Origin: Hydrogenophilales bacterium 16-64-46
GTDB taxonomy: Bacteria; Pseudomonadota; Gammaproteobacteria; Burkholderiales; Thiobacillaceae
Direction of reading: 5' to 3'
Assembly: GCA_002281775.1 (NCBI GenBank)
Contig: NCGY01000011.1
Span: 1-64,000 of the forward strand
DNA: 64,000 nt
The notes under the pieces were generated by a model. The model saw nothing but the letters and a program-made list of their open reading frames with translations, did not search any database and was not told where the DNA came from. Made by a program: the position numbers and the translations under genes. This document shows, piece by piece, positions 41,668-54,159 of the stretch (positions are counted from its first letter, which is position 1; each line of letters begins with the position of its first letter).

Positions 41668-42258
41668 ATGAAACTCGTCCTTGCCTCCACCTCGCGCTAC
41701 CGGCGTGAGCTGCTGTCGCGCCTGCACATCCCGTTCGACGTGCTGTCGCCCAACGTCGACGAAACCCCGCTCCCCGGCGAGACACCCTCGACCACTGCTC
41801 TGCGCCTGTCGGTGCTAAAGGCGCAGGCGGCTGCGTTGACCTATCCCGATGCGCTCATCATCGGTTCCGATCAGGTGCTGATGCTCGATTCCGAACAGCT
41901 CGGCAAACCGGGCAATTTCGAGAACGCCTCCGCCCAGTTGAAGAAAATGCAGGGCCGGGCCATGGTCTTCCACACCGCGCTCACCCTGCTGAACAGCCGC
42001 ACCGGCCATATCCAGACTCGCGACGTGCCCACCGTCGTCCACCTCCGCCCGCTCAGTGATGCGCAGATCGAAGCCTACCTGCGCAAGGAACAGCCCTACG
42101 ACTGCGCCGGCTCGGCCAAGAGTGAATCGCTGGGTATCGCCTTGATGTCGCGCATGGACAGCCCCGACCCCACCGCGCTCATCGGCCTGCCGCTGATGGC
42201 ATTGACCGACATGCTGGCCAATGAAGGCGTCGACGTCCTGAGCTGGCAAGCGGCCTGA
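41668..42258 (+). CDS. Maf family nucleotide pyrophosphatase
   Basis: House-cleaning NTP pyrophosphatase, 196 aa from ATG 41668 (MKLVLASTSRYRRELLSRL). LPGETPS, IIGSDQVL and GSAKSESLGIAL are family motifs. By its sequence it is nearest the YceF type, which acts on 7-methyl-GTP. Followed after 4 bases by a methyltransferase gene. Confidence 0.93.
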   Translation: MKLVLASTSRYRRELLSRLHIPFDVLSPNVDETPLPGETPSTTALRLSVLKAQAAALTYPDALIIGSDQVLMLDSEQLGKPGNFENASAQLKKMQGRAMVFHTALTLLNSRTGHIQTRDVPTVVHLRPLSDAQIEAYLRKEQPYDCAGSAKSESLGIALMSRMDSPDPTALIGLPLMALTDMLANEGVDVLSWQAA

Positions 42259-42262
42259 CCCC

Positions 42263-42967
42263 ATGCCCGGCATCCTTTATCTGATCCCGGTGCCGCTCGG
42301 CCCGGTTGCGCCCGAAACCTGCCTGCCGCCCGACACCCTCGCCGTCGCCCACCGGCTCGACCATTTCGTCGTCGAACGCGCCAAGACCGCGCGTGCGCAC
42401 CTCAAGGCCATGGGGCATCCCCTGCCGATGCAAAGCCTGGTCATGCAGGAGCTCAACGAACACACACCGGCCGCCGCAGTCGCCGACCTGCTGGCCCCGC
42501 TGCTTGCGGGACACGATCTGGGTTTGCTGTCGGAAGCCGGCTGCCCGGCCGTGGCCGACCCCGGCGCAAATCTCGTCCGTGCCGCGCATGCCGCCGGTAT
42601 CGCCTTAGTGCCGCTGGTCGGGCCGTCATCCATCCTGCTGGCGCTGATGGCCTCCGGCCTCGGCGGCCAGCGCTTCTCCTTCCACGGCTATCTGCCGGCA
42701 AAGGAGCCCGAGCGCAGCCGCAGCCTCCAGGCGCTCGAAAAAGCCGCGCGCCGAGACCATGCCACCCAGCTTTTCATCGAGACGCCCTACCGCGCCGCCG
42801 CCCTGCTCGACGCTCTGGCCGCGACCCTGTCGCCTGCCGTACTGGTTAGCGTGGGCGCGGATCTCGGCCTGCCGGGGCAATTCATTCGTACGCAGCGCGC
42901 GTCAGACTGGCGCGGGCAGGGCAATCTCGTCAAGGACAGGCTGGTGGTGTTCGGGATCGGCGTGTAG
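42263..42967 (+). CDS. SAM-dependent methyltransferase, RsmI-like tetrapyrrole methylase fold
   Basis: 234 aa. Begins MPGILYLIPVPLGP; LLSEAGCPAVADPGANLVR and LVGPSSILLALMASGL match the RsmI group, and FIETPYRAAALLDAL fits the C-terminal part. It is shorter than RsmI (about 280 aa) and lacks the usual VATPIGN start, so it is a paralogue with uncertain substrate rather than RsmI itself. Likely co-transcribed with maf. Convergent with the rof-sppA operon. Confidence 0.85.
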   Translation: MPGILYLIPVPLGPVAPETCLPPDTLAVAHRLDHFVVERAKTARAHLKAMGHPLPMQSLVMQELNEHTPAAAVADLLAPLLAGHDLGLLSEAGCPAVADPGANLVRAAHAAGIALVPLVGPSSILLALMASGLGGQRFSFHGYLPAKEPERSRSLQALEKAARRDHATQLFIETPYRAAALLDALAATLSPAVLVSVGADLGLPGQFIRTQRASDWRGQGNLVKDRLVVFGIGV

Positions 42968-42973
42968 CCGGAT

Positions 42974-43189
42974 TCAGAATTGCAGGCGATCGAGCCGGAT
43001 CACCCGGATATCGCCCGTCGCGTATTGCGCCCGCAGCCATTCTTCGCCATCGCGGGTGTACACATCCAGCGGCAGGAGCGACTGCACGACGCCGTCCACA
43101 GTCAATTCCAGCCATTGCCTGGTCAGCGCGGCAAACTCCAGCCGTTCATGGTCGGCGCAGGCAATGGGCTGATAGGCTGGTGCACTCAA
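42974..43189 (-). CDS. rof: Rho-binding antiterminator (Rof family)
   Basis: 71 aa, not flagged by a simple ATG search. The sequence YQPIACADHERLEFAALTRQ, then LELTVDGVV and RDGEEWLRAQ ending IRVIRLDRLQF resembles E. coli Rof (YQPINCDDYDNLELACQHHL). Rof binds Rho and blocks termination. The best start is TTG 43189; its TTGA overlaps the sppA stop, analogous to the ATGA overlaps elsewhere here. No ATG or GTG in frame gives a better start. Confidence 0.75.
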   Translation of the reverse strand: MSAPAYQPIACADHERLEFAALTRQWLELTVDGVVQSLLPLDVYTRDGEEWLRAQYATGDIRVIRLDRLQF

Positions 43190-44133
43190 CGCAACGTGAC
43201 GCCGGTTTTCTCGAAGGGGGTCAGCGCCGACGCCATGGCTGCACCGAGCCGACCCGCAAGCCGTTCGGCGAAACTTTCCTGCTGGGTGTAGTCGACGATG
43301 TCTTCGGCCTTGATCACGTCGCGGGCGACGGAGTCCACACTGCCCAGCGCATCGGCCAGGCCCAGCTCGATGCTCTTCTCGCCGCTCCACACCAGGCCAC
43401 TGAACATCTCCGGGGTTTCCTTCAGGCGCTTGCCGCGGCCTTCGCGCACCACACCGATGAACTGACCGTGGATTTCCTCCAGCATCTGCTTCGCAAACGC
43501 CTGCTGGGTGGGGTCGACCGGCGAGAAGGGATCGAGGAAACCCTTGTTTTCACCGGCCGTGAGCAGCCGCCGCTCGACACCGAGTTTTTCCATGGTCTGG
43601 GTGAAGCCGAAGCCGTCCATGAGCACGCCGATGGAGCCGACGATGCTGGCCTTGTCGACAAAAATCCGGTCAGCACCGGCGGCGACGTAATAGCCGCCCG
43701 AAGCGCAGATGTCGTCGACCACAGCGTACAGCGGCGTTTTCGGATGCAGCTTGCGCAGCCGCTTGATCTCGTCGTAGATCTGCCCGGCCTGCACCGGGCT
43801 GCCGCCGGGGCTGTTGATGCGCAGGATCACGCCCTTGGTTTTTTCGTCCTCGAAGGCCCCCTGCAGACTGGCGATGATGGCGTCGGCGCTAGCTTCCTCG
43901 GAGGCGATCACGCCCTGAAGGTCGACCAGTGCCGTGTGTTCCCGGGGGATCGACACACTGTCGCCGCCGAACCAGCCGGCGGCGAGAAACAACACAACAA
44001 AAAGGTACAGGAACCCCAGGGTCTTGAACAGAATGCCCCAGTGACGGGTACGACGTTGTTCCTGGATGGCCGACATCGCCAGTTTTTCGAGTACCTGGCG
44101 TTCCCAGTTGGGGTCTTTTTGCGCTTCGCTCAT
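43186..44133 (-). CDS. sppA: Signal peptide peptidase SppA (S49 family)
   Basis: Inner-membrane serine protease that degrades signal peptides. 315 aa from ATG 44133. One transmembrane helix (FLYLFVVLFLAAGWFGG) near residue 45. The catalytic Ser is in ICASGGYYVAAGAD, and the lysine of the Ser-Lys dyad is likely in AGENKGFLDPF. This is the short, single-domain form. It overlaps the Rieske gene by ATGA upstream and rof by 4 bases downstream. Confidence 0.93.
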   Translation of the reverse strand: MSEAQKDPNWERQVLEKLAMSAIQEQRRTRHWGILFKTLGFLYLFVVLFLAAGWFGGDSVSIPREHTALVDLQGVIASEEASADAIIASLQGAFEDEKTKGVILRINSPGGSPVQAGQIYDEIKRLRKLHPKTPLYAVVDDICASGGYYVAAGADRIFVDKASIVGSIGVLMDGFGFTQTMEKLGVERRLLTAGENKGFLDPFSPVDPTQQAFAKQMLEEIHGQFIGVVREGRGKRLKETPEMFSGLVWSGEKSIELGLADALGSVDSVARDVIKAEDIVDYTQQESFAERLAGRLGAAMASALTPFEKTGVTLR

Positions 44134-44480
44134 TGTGTTCCCACGAGATAGACATGGCCGTCGCGTTCGACGACGGGAAGAGAAATCAGGCCGCGTCCGG
44201 CGCAACGTCCGCCCACGCAGGCACCGCTGGCGGGATGGTACAGCGCACCGTGCGTGGCGCAGATCAAGTATAGCCGCGAGTCGTCGAAGAACTCGCCTTC
44301 CTGCCAGTCGAGTTCCACCGGCACATGGCCGCACTGGTTGAGAAAAGCACGCGGCCGGCCATCGTAGCGCACGACGAAGGCGGGCTGCACCTTGCCGAAG
44401 CGCGTGAGTTCAAACCGCACGCCGCGCCCGCCTTCGGTCAATTCGCCCGCTGCGCAGATCAGGCGTTCGCCATCAGCCAT
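44130..44480 (-). CDS. Rieske [2Fe-2S] protein
   Basis: 116 aa. Rieske ligands C50-x-H52 (NQCGHVPVELD) and C74-x2-H77 (ICATHGALYHPASG) are complete, so it should carry a cluster. No signal peptide or membrane helix; resembles small Rieske ferredoxins found between sppA and gph in many betaproteobacteria. Redox partner unknown. Overlaps the HAD gene by 22 bases and sppA by 4. Confidence 0.9.
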   Translation of the reverse strand: MADGERLICAAGELTEGGRGVRFELTRFGKVQPAFVVRYDGRPRAFLNQCGHVPVELDWQEGEFFDDSRLYLICATHGALYHPASGACVGGRCAGRGLISLPVVERDGHVYLVGTQ

Positions 44481-45115
44481 GCATGCACCTCAGCAAAACT
44501 GTCCATCAGCGCCAACGGCGCGTGTGGATGCAGGTCGCCTGCCTCGTGCGCGCCATAGGTCACGCCCAGGCTGGCCACCCCCGCGTTGGACGCCATCAGG
44601 AGATCGTGGCTGGTATCGCCGATCACCAGCGTGCGCGCCGGATCGGCGGCGAGTTCATCGACGAGTTCCAGAACCATCGCCGGATGCGGCTTGGAGTGCG
44701 TCTGGTCGGCGCAGCGGGTGGCAGCAAAGTGCGCGCCCAGCCCGCTCGTCTCCAGCGCACGCGTCAGTCCCACTCGGCTCTTGCCGGTGGCGACCGCCAG
44801 CGTGAACCCGCTGTCCTGCAGGGCACGGATGCCTTCCGGCACGTCGGCAAACAAGGGAATATCGGCATCACGCCCCAGATAGTGGTGGCGATAGCGCTCG
44901 ACCAGTCGCGGATACTCACCCTCTGGCAGATCGGGCAGCAAAGTTTGCAGCGCCTGGATCAGGCCCAAGCCGATGATCTGGCGCGCATTCCGCTCGCTCG
45001 GCACAGCCAGGCCGATGTCCTCGCAGGCGCGCTGGATGGAATCGACGATCACCCCGGCTGAATCCATCAGGGTGCCGTCCCAGTCGAAGATCAACAAATC
45101 AAATTGCTTGGGCAT
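44459..45115 (-). CDS. HAD-IA hydrolase, phosphoglycolate phosphatase-like
   Basis: 218 aa. Motif I DWDGTLMDSAGVIVDSIQ (nucleophile Asp), motif II TGKSRVGL, motif III KPHPAMV and motif IV VIGDTSHDLLMASNAGV are all present. Family members hydrolyse small phosphates such as phosphoglycolate; the substrate is not set by sequence. Overlaps rluC by 17 bases. Confidence 0.9.
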   Translation of the reverse strand: MPKQFDLLIFDWDGTLMDSAGVIVDSIQRACEDIGLAVPSERNARQIIGLGLIQALQTLLPDLPEGEYPRLVERYRHHYLGRDADIPLFADVPEGIRALQDSGFTLAVATGKSRVGLTRALETSGLGAHFAATRCADQTHSKPHPAMVLELVDELAADPARTLVIGDTSHDLLMASNAGVASLGVTYGAHEAGDLHPHAPLALMDSFAEVHAWLMANA

Positions 45116-46067
45116 GGTTCAGGCTTTCCAGAAAAACGGCCAGGTCGTCGGGCAGCGGCGCGTCTATTTCGAGTGACTCGCCGCTGATGGGATGGGCAAA
45201 TTCCAGATGCGCGGCGTGCAGGAACATGCGTTTCAAGCCCTGCTTGCCCAGCGCCTTGTTCAGTTCAAAGTCGCCGTATTTGTCGTCGCCGGCGATGGGA
45301 AAGCCCAGATGCGAGGTGTGCACGCGTATCTGGTGCGTGCGTCCGGTTTTCAGTTCCGCTTCCAGCAGGGTGAAATCATCGAACTGCTGCAGGCGGCGGA
45401 AAATGGTATGCGCGGTCTGGCCATCGTCGCGTACGGTCACGCGCTTTTCGCCGTTGTCGTCGACGCGCTTGAAAAGCGGCAGCTTCACGTGCTGCACCGG
45501 ATTGGGCCAGCGCCCGGCGACCAGCGTGAGATAACGCTTGCGGATCTGGCCCTCGCGCATCGCAGCGTGCAGGTTGACCAGTGCCCGACGCTTCAGCGCA
45601 ATCAGCAGCACGCCCGAGGTTTCGCGGTCGAGCCGGTGCACCAGCTCCATATAGCGGCATTCCGGTAGTTCCAGCCGCATCTGCTCGATCACCCCGCGCG
45701 AGATGCCGCTGCCGCCGTGCACCGCCATGCCGGGTGGTTTGTTCAATGCGATCAGTGCTTCGTCGCGAAAGAGAATACGGGGCAGCAGACGATTTACCGA
45801 CGGTGGCAGTTTCGCCATGGCAGACACGGCTGGCGCGGCCGTGCGCACGGGCGGAATGCGCACCTCGTCGCCCAGTTGCAGGCGGTAGCCTGCATCGACC
45901 CGACCGCCGTTGACGCGCACCTCGCCGCCTCGCACCAGCTTGTAGATGCGACTTTTCGGCACCCCCTTCAACTGGGTCAGCAGGAAGTTGTCGAGCCGCT
46001 GCGTGTCGGCCCCTTCGTCGATCCTGAGACGCCGGACAGAATCTTTCTCTAAGTCCTTCATTTTCAT
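45099..46067 (-). CDS. rluC: 23S rRNA pseudouridine synthase RluC
   Basis: Makes pseudouridine in 23S rRNA. 322 aa from ATG 46067; GTG 46073 and ATG 46061 are alternatives. N-terminal S4-like domain (RLDNFLLTQLKGVPKSRIYK) and the catalytic Asp in HRLDRETSGVLL. Divergent from rne, with rne leader between; rne-rluC divergence is conserved in proteobacteria. Confidence 0.94.
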   Translation of the reverse strand: MKMKDLEKDSVRRLRIDEGADTQRLDNFLLTQLKGVPKSRIYKLVRGGEVRVNGGRVDAGYRLQLGDEVRIPPVRTAAPAVSAMAKLPPSVNRLLPRILFRDEALIALNKPPGMAVHGGSGISRGVIEQMRLELPECRYMELVHRLDRETSGVLLIALKRRALVNLHAAMREGQIRKRYLTLVAGRWPNPVQHVKLPLFKRVDDNGEKRVTVRDDGQTAHTIFRRLQQFDDFTLLEAELKTGRTHQIRVHTSHLGFPIAGDDKYGDFELNKALGKQGLKRMFLHAAHLEFAHPISGESLEIDAPLPDDLAVFLESLNHAQAI

Positions 46068-46451
46068 ATACACTACATCCGGTTCAGGCCTGAAACCGGC
46101 CTGTCCTCATGAATCCCCGCCGGTTAAAACGCTCACCGGCTGCCGCACGCCCGGCCCGTCTGGATTCCTGCCGCCCGGCCACGTCTGGGCGAACAGTCGA
46201 AGCCACCCGCCCCGCCAGTCGGCAAAGCAGCGATGTTATCAACGACGCGACACCACGCATACGAAAACAGCGTTCACGCCCGGAAGATTCACTCCGGCGG
46301 GAATCGGAAAGACCGCCCCGGCCCTGCCGGCGACACTCTCCAGGAACAGGACATTTTCTCCATGCCCCATCACATCTTCACACCCGTGATCGCATGAGCC
46401 GCCCAAGCTAGGCGGCAGTCTGGCCTGTCCCGTATGCGCGCGGGAGAAGAA
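46068..46451 (+). promoter_or_regulatory. long rne leader/promoter region
   Basis: 384 bases without a gene. RNase E genes generally have a long 5' leader through which the enzyme autoregulates. Two hairpins are visible: an almost perfect palindrome CCGGTTCAGGCCTGAAACCGG region near 46079-46099 and GCCGCC/GGCGGC (46398-46403 with 46411-46416), the latter 35 bases before the start. GGGAG precedes the start codon. Any regulatory role is inferred. Confidence 0.5.
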
Positions 46452-49043
46452 ATGAAGCGCATGCTATTTAACGCAACCCAGGCGGAAGAACTCCGGGTTG
46501 CCATCGTCGACGGGCAAAAACTCGTCGATCTTGACATCGAGTCCGCCAGCAAGGAACAACGCAAGGGCAACATCTACAAGGGGGTTGTCACCCGCGTCGA
46601 GCCCAGCCTCGAAGCCGCTTTTGTCGATTACGGTTGCGAACGCCACGGCTTCCTGCCGTTCAAGGAAATCGCCCGGTCCTGCCTGCCCGGCAACGGCAAG
46701 GTCCCGGAAAACCTGAAAGAAGGCCAGGAGCTCCTGGTGCAGGTGGAAAAGGACGAGCGCGGCAACAAGGGTGCGGCGCTGACCACCTACATCTCACTGG
46801 CTGGCCGCTACGTCGTGCTGATGCCGACCAACCCCCGCGGCGGCGGCGTCTCGCGCCGCATCGAGGGCGAGGAACGCAACGAACTGCGCGACACCCTGGC
46901 GCAGCTCGACATTCCCGAAGGCATGAGCCTGATCGCCCGCACCGCCGGCATCGGCCGCAGTGCCGAGGAATTCCAGTGGGACCTCAGCTATCTGCTGCGC
47001 ATCTGGGAAGCGATCGACGGCGCGGCCAAGCAGATTCGCGCGCCAGAACTTATCTACCTCGAATCCAACCTGATCACCCGCGCCATCCGCGATCACTTCT
47101 CGGCTGACATCGGCGAAATCCTCATCGACACCGAAGACGTGTACGAACAGGCCCGCGCGTTCATGGAAAACGTGATGCCGGCCAATGTCGGCAAGGTGAA
47201 GTTGTACCGCGACGACGTGCCGCTGTTCTCGCGCTTCCAGATCGAACACCAGATCGAATCGGCGTTCTCGCGCCAGGTCAACCTGCCCTCGGGCGGGGCC
47301 ATCGTCATCGACCACACCGAGGCGCTGGTCTCGGTCGACGTCAACTCGGCGCGCGCCACCAAGGGCAGCGACGTCGAGCAGACCGCCTACCACACCAACC
47401 TCGAAGCGGCCGATGAAGTCGCCCGCCAGATGCGCCTGCGCGACCTCGGCGGCCTGATCGTCATCGACTTCATCGACATGGAGAATCCCAAGCACCAGCG
47501 CGAAGTGGAAAACCGCCTGCGCGATGCCTTGCATCACGACCGCGCCCGCGTGCAGACCGGCAAGATCTCGCGCTTCGGCCTGCTGGAAATGTCGCGCCAG
47601 CGCCTGCAGCCCTCGCTCGGTGAAACCAGCCACACCGCCTGCCCGCGCTGCCACGGCACCGGCCACATCCGCGGCACCGAATCGTCGGCCTTGCACATCC
47701 TGCGCATCCTGCAGGAAGAAGCCATGAAGGAAAACACCGGTGCCATCCACGTGCAACTGCCCGTGGATGTGGCCACCTTCCTGCTCAACGAAAAGCGCGT
47801 CGACATCCACACCCTGGAGTCGCGCCTCAAGGTCAATGTGGTGATGATTCCCAACATCCACATGGAGACGCCGAACTACACGCTCACGCGCCTGCGCCAC
47901 GACGAGTTGAACCAGAACGGCGCGGCCGAACCCAGCTACAAGATGACGGCCGTGCCGGAAACTGAAACGGTCTACCAGACCGCGCAGGCCGCGGCGCCTG
48001 CACGCCAGGAAGCAGCCGTCAAATCGATCGCCCCGCCGCCGCAACCGGCACCGGTTGCCGTGGCCCAGCCAGTCGTCCCGGTCGCCGTGCCAGCCCAGGG
48101 TGGCCTGTTCGAACGCATTTTCGGCTGGTTCAAGAAACGCGGCGACGAGGCCTACAGCGAAACCGCAGCGGAAGTGGTTGCCTCCCCGACAGCCCCGGCT
48201 CGCAGCGAACGCAACGGCGAACGCCGCGAGCGCAAATCCGGCCAGCGTCGCGGCCGGGGCGAAGGACGCTCGTCCGAAGCCCGAGGCGAGACCCGCAGCG
48301 TGGACACACGCGATGGCGACAAACGGGAAACCCGTGCCAGCGAAGGCCGGAACGAAACGCGTCCGACCGAGGTGCGTGAACCGAAGCAGCCGCGCCCGCC
48401 GCGCCAGCCCAAACAATCTCGTCCCGAGGCTGATGCCGCCCAACCCGCCCTGGAAGTGGTCTCCGCGCCGCCTGAAACCGCAGGCGAGGAAAAGCGCGAG
48501 CCGCGCAATCGCCGGGGACGCGGCCGTCGCGGCCGCGGCGAGGGCCGCAGCGAAAATGGGAATGGCACGGTCACGCCGCACGCCATCATCGAAACCGCCG
48601 GCTATCGCGCGGTGATCGAAATCGCCCGCCCGGCCAGACCAGCTGTCGAGCAGGCTGCGCCAGCACAACAGGCACTGCAGCTCGAAGCCGCAACGCCAGC
48701 GCCGCTGACCGGTGCGGTAACCGCCACCCCAGCCAGTGTGCTGGCCCAGCTTGCCGCGGGCAGCAGTGACTTGCAGCAGGTGGAAACCCAGGATGCGGCA
48801 ACCGCATCGGCTGCGAGCAGCGACACCGAGCCCGGCCGCCCGCGCCGCCGCCGTCGGCCATCGGTCAAGAGCGAAACCGAGCCTGTCAGCTTGCAACAGG
48901 TGGAAACCAGCACCCCGGTCAGCGCAGCCGCAGCCGAAGCACCAGCCACAAGCCCTGCGCCTCACCCCACCCGCCGGCGTACCCGCCCGCAGGTGGCTGT
49001 GGCGCAGGAGCCACTCGTTCAGGTGGAAACCCACTCGAATTAA
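46452..49043 (+). CDS. rne: Ribonuclease E
   Basis: Central endoribonuclease for mRNA decay and rRNA/tRNA processing. 863 aa from ATG 46452 ([20 protein letters not shown]). S1 domain near residues 35-120 ([19 protein letters not shown]), 5'-sensor, DNase-like domain with [23 protein letters not shown] (catalytic Asp), then the zinc-link CPRCHGTG. From about residue 520 the tail is disordered and rich in Arg/Ala/Pro. It has three L(Q/V)QVET motifs at 774, 814 and 855, the last at the extreme C-terminus. Confidence 0.97.
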   Translation: MKRMLFNATQAEELRVAIVDGQKLVDLDIESASKEQRKGNIYKGVVTRVEPSLEAAFVDYGCERHGFLPFKEIARSCLPGNGKVPENLKEGQELLVQVEKDERGNKGAALTTYISLAGRYVVLMPTNPRGGGVSRRIEGEERNELRDTLAQLDIPEGMSLIARTAGIGRSAEEFQWDLSYLLRIWEAIDGAAKQIRAPELIYLESNLITRAIRDHFSADIGEILIDTEDVYEQARAFMENVMPANVGKVKLYRDDVPLFSRFQIEHQIESAFSRQVNLPSGGAIVIDHTEALVSVDVNSARATKGSDVEQTAYHTNLEAADEVARQMRLRDLGGLIVIDFIDMENPKHQREVENRLRDALHHDRARVQTGKISRFGLLEMSRQRLQPSLGETSHTACPRCHGTGHIRGTESSALHILRILQEEAMKENTGAIHVQLPVDVATFLLNEKRVDIHTLESRLKVNVVMIPNIHMETPNYTLTRLRHDELNQNGAAEPSYKMTAVPETETVYQTAQAAAPARQEAAVKSIAPPPQPAPVAVAQPVVPVAVPAQGGLFERIFGWFKKRGDEAYSETAAEVVASPTAPARSERNGERRERKSGQRRGRGEGRSSEARGETRSVDTRDGDKRETRASEGRNETRPTEVREPKQPRPPRQPKQSRPEADAAQPALEVVSAPPETAGEEKREPRNRRGRGRRGRGEGRSENGNGTVTPHAIIETAGYRAVIEIARPARPAVEQAAPAQQALQLEAATPAPLTGAVTATPASVLAQLAAGSSDLQQVETQDAATASAASSDTEPGRPRRRRRPSVKSETEPVSLQQVETSTPVSAAAAEAPATSPAPHPTRRRTRPQVAVAQEPLVQVETHSN

Positions 49044-49120
49044 GCGGGTACGCACCCGTACGCACCCTGCAGGACATACCCGCCGATGCGCCGGTATGCC
49101 CTGTAGCTGTCAGAGGGGGA

Positions 49121-50683
<1,563 letters not shown>

Positions 50684-50799
50684 GTCAGGGATCAAGATTC
50701 AGGGGTCAGGATTCAGGGATTGGGGACGAATCCGGAAATCAAAAGAAAAAGCCACGCGCAGCGTGACTTTCCCTGATCCCTGAATCCTGCCCCTGCTCC
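50684..50799. repeat. composite intergenic repeat (copy 3) with nested terminator-like hairpin
   Basis: The left arm contains AGGGGTCAGGATTCAGGGAT and the right arm CCCTGAATCCTGCCCCT, complementary over about 20 bases with one extra base. Between them, on the minus strand, TCACGCTGCGCGTGGC forms a hairpin followed by TTTTTC, like a terminator between guaB and guaA. Same plan as copies at 18753-18870 and 26978-27111. Confidence 0.75.
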
Positions 50800-52269
<1,470 letters not shown>

Positions 52270-52284
52270 TTAACGCAAAGCCGG

Positions 52285-52313
52285 ATTATACGCGGGCACC
52301 CCGAGCCGTACAA
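52285..52313 (-). promoter_or_regulatory. sigma-70 promoter of guaB
   Basis: On the minus strand a perfect TATAAT (52290-52285) is preceded at 17 bases by TTGTAC (52313-52308). The start codon is 24 bases further on. The -35 is weak, the -10 ideal. Confidence 0.6.
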
Positions 52314-52328
52314 ACCGCAGTCCGACGC

Positions 52329-52350
52329 CCTTGGTTGGAAACTACCAAGG
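52329..52350. repeat. small hairpin between guaB and the lipoprotein gene
   Basis: CCTTGGT / ACCAAGG with an 8-base loop (TGGAAACT). Possible operator of the divergent promoters or leader structure; no T-run. Confidence 0.4.
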
Positions 52351-52491
52351 CAAAAGCCGCGCCGGGCGGTTGACTCGCGCGGATGATGCGGCTAACTTTG
52401 CGATAGCATTGCAACTGCTAGAGGAACGCAAGGCAGGACCGAAATGGCCTTGCGTCCGTTGAACGCCATAAAATCCGAGGAGACCCCGCCC

Positions 52492-52848
52492 ATGTCCAAA
52501 GTTCTGTTTGCCCTGACCTCCGCCGCCCTGTTGGGCCTGTCCGGTTGCGCCGATCTCTACATCAACCAGCCCGCCAAACCGGCTGCCGCTGCCACGCCCG
52601 CGGCCTCAGTCAAGGCTGAAATCAGCGCTGAAGCCAAGGCCGCGCTTGCCAGTGCCCAGGCTGTCGCAAAGGACGCGCAATCCAAGAATGCACTCTGGAC
52701 AACTGCCCAGAATGCGCTTAAAGCAGCTGAAGCTGCTGCTGCCAAGGGGGATAGCGACACCGTCATGAAGCAGGCCAAAATCGTCAACGACCACGTGCAA
52801 AAAGGTCTGGCCCAACTCAACTACCCGGTGCTGAAAGTCGGTGACTGA
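52492..52848 (+). CDS. small alanine-rich lipoprotein
   Basis: 118 aa from ATG 52492. Signal peptide with lipobox LSGC (ALLGLSGCADLY), so it should be lipid-anchored. The mature part is Ala/Lys-rich and helical (AEAKAALASAQAVAKDAQSK), probably a coiled coil, resembling small Lpp-like proteins but not Lpp itself. I do not know a function. A TTGACT box at 52370-52375 with TAACTT 17 bases later may be its promoter. It overlaps the next gene by 8 bases. Confidence 0.75.
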   Translation: MSKVLFALTSAALLGLSGCADLYINQPAKPAAAATPAASVKAEISAEAKAALASAQAVAKDAQSKNALWTTAQNALKAAEAAAAKGDSDTVMKQAKIVNDHVQKGLAQLNYPVLKVGD

Positions 52849-53329
52849 TCTGCCGCAAACCGTTCGCAAGCAGGCCTTCCGGTGTCGCGCCGGAAGGCTT
52901 TTGTTTTTTGCCTGTACGGCGCTTGCCCTGCCTGCGCACGCCGAGGTCTACAAATGGGTCGACGGCTCGGGCAAGGTGCACTACTCCGACCAGCCGCCCA
53001 CCGTGGACGCACAGACCGTGCGTGGCTCTTCGGCGGCCGAGGCGGCGATCACCGAGCAGGCGAGCCAGGCGCTCAACGCGCGTGAGCAGGACTACCAGAA
53101 GCGTATGAAAGAATCCGCTGAAGCCCAGGCCAAGGCGGACAAGGAGGCCGAGCAAGCCCGCATCAAGCGGGAAAACTGCGACAAGGCCCGCAACAACCTC
53201 ACTACGCTGCAAAACAAGCCGCGCGTCTACTCGACCGATACCGCAGGCCAGCGCGTCTACCTCGACGACCAGGCAAGGGCGGAGGCACTGGCGAGCAGCC
53301 AGAAAGCCGTTTCAGAAAACTGCAAGTAG
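52841..53329 (+). CDS. DUF4124 domain protein, secreted
   Basis: 162 aa from GTG 52841, overlapping the lipoprotein gene. Signal peptide (RLLFFACTALALPAHA), then the DUF4124 core EVYKWVDGSGKVHYSDQPP, then a long charged helix (QDYQKRMKESAEAQAKADKE) and a C-terminal segment with VYSTDTAGQRVYLDD. DUF4124 proteins are periplasmic with no defined role. Convergent with rnfH. Confidence 0.8.
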   Translation: MTDLPQTVRKQAFRCRAGRLLFFACTALALPAHAEVYKWVDGSGKVHYSDQPPTVDAQTVRGSSAAEAAITEQASQALNAREQDYQKRMKESAEAQAKADKEAEQARIKRENCDKARNNLTTLQNKPRVYSTDTAGQRVYLDDQARAEALASSQKAVSENCK

Positions 53330-53336
53330 GTTCGCG

Positions 53337-53678
53337 TCAGGCTGACGCTGCCGGCTCACCGGCCGGGGCATCGCCACCGCCCTTCTTGGTGACCTTGCCC
53401 TCCTCCGCGCGCTTGCGGCGCACCTCCTTGGGGTCTGCAATCAAGGAGCGGTAGATTTCCACCCGGTCGCGGTCGCGTACCTTCTCATCCAGCTTGACCA
53501 GTTTGCTAAAGATGCCGACCTTGTTTTTGGCGAGATCGATGTCGGGACAGGCTTCCAGCAGGCCCGCAGCACGGATCGCATCCTCGACCGTGGCCCCGTC
53601 AGCCAACGCGACGCGCCTAAGGGTCTGAACCGCAGGCAGCGCATAGACTACCTCGACCTGGATCGCGCCACCGCTCAT
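53337..53678 (-). CDS. rnfH: RnfH family ubiquitin-like protein
   Basis: 113 aa from ATG 53678, overlapping the ratA stop (ATGA). The beta-grasp fold reads [73 protein letters not shown], clearly RnfH. C-terminal tail basic then low-complexity. Function poorly known; gene pair ratA-rnfH next to smpB is typical of proteobacteria. Confidence 0.93.
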   Translation of the reverse strand: MSGGAIQVEVVYALPAVQTLRRVALADGATVEDAIRAAGLLEACPDIDLAKNKVGIFSKLVKLDEKVRDRDRVEIYRSLIADPKEVRRKRAEEGKVTKKGGGDAPAGEPAASA

Positions 53679-54109
53679 GCCGCGTAGACCCTGTCCGCGC
53701 GCTTCACGAATGCGTCGACAAACGTACTGGTGATGTGGCTGAACACCGGTGCCAGCACGGTTTCCAGCACCCGGCTGGAAAACACGTAATGCAGGCGGAA
53801 TTCGATCTTGCAGGCATCCTGACCCAGCGGTGTGAACAGCCAGTCGCCCTCCAGTTCGGCAAACGGGCCATCCCGCAACTGGATCCGCATCTCGTTCGGA
53901 TAGGTCTTGGTGTTCTCGGTGGTGAAACTCTGGCGGATACCCAGATAGGCAATGTGGATGGTCGCCACCGTCAGGTGCGTGTCGCGCTGCTTCAGTTCGG
54001 TCCCGCCGCACCAGGGCAGGAAAGCCGGATAATCTTCCACCCGGTCGACCAGTTCAAACATGCGTTCCGGGGTATGTGCCACCAGCACGCTCTTTTCCAC
54101 CCGCGCCAT
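53675..54109 (-). CDS. ratA: RatA family ribosome-association/coenzyme Q-binding (START-like) protein
   Basis: 144 aa from ATG 54109 ([20 protein letters not shown]). START/polyketide-cyclase fold: [47 protein letters not shown]. The family is named RatA in E. coli; homologues bind ubiquinone (Coq10-like). Coupled with rnfH and divergent from smpB with a 50-base gap. Confidence 0.92.
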   Translation of the reverse strand: MARVEKSVLVAHTPERMFELVDRVEDYPAFLPWCGGTELKQRDTHLTVATIHIAYLGIRQSFTTENTKTYPNEMRIQLRDGPFAELEGDWLFTPLGQDACKIEFRLHYVFSSRVLETVLAPVFSHITSTFVDAFVKRADRVYAA

Positions 54110-54159
54110 CTCGACCCAAAGGCTTGTAAAATCGAGAATTGTACGCAAGCCGGTCAGAT

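Noticed and set aside
46794-49055. Long minus-strand frame opposite rne
   Set aside because: Reverse-strand shadow; rne is intact with expected motifs.
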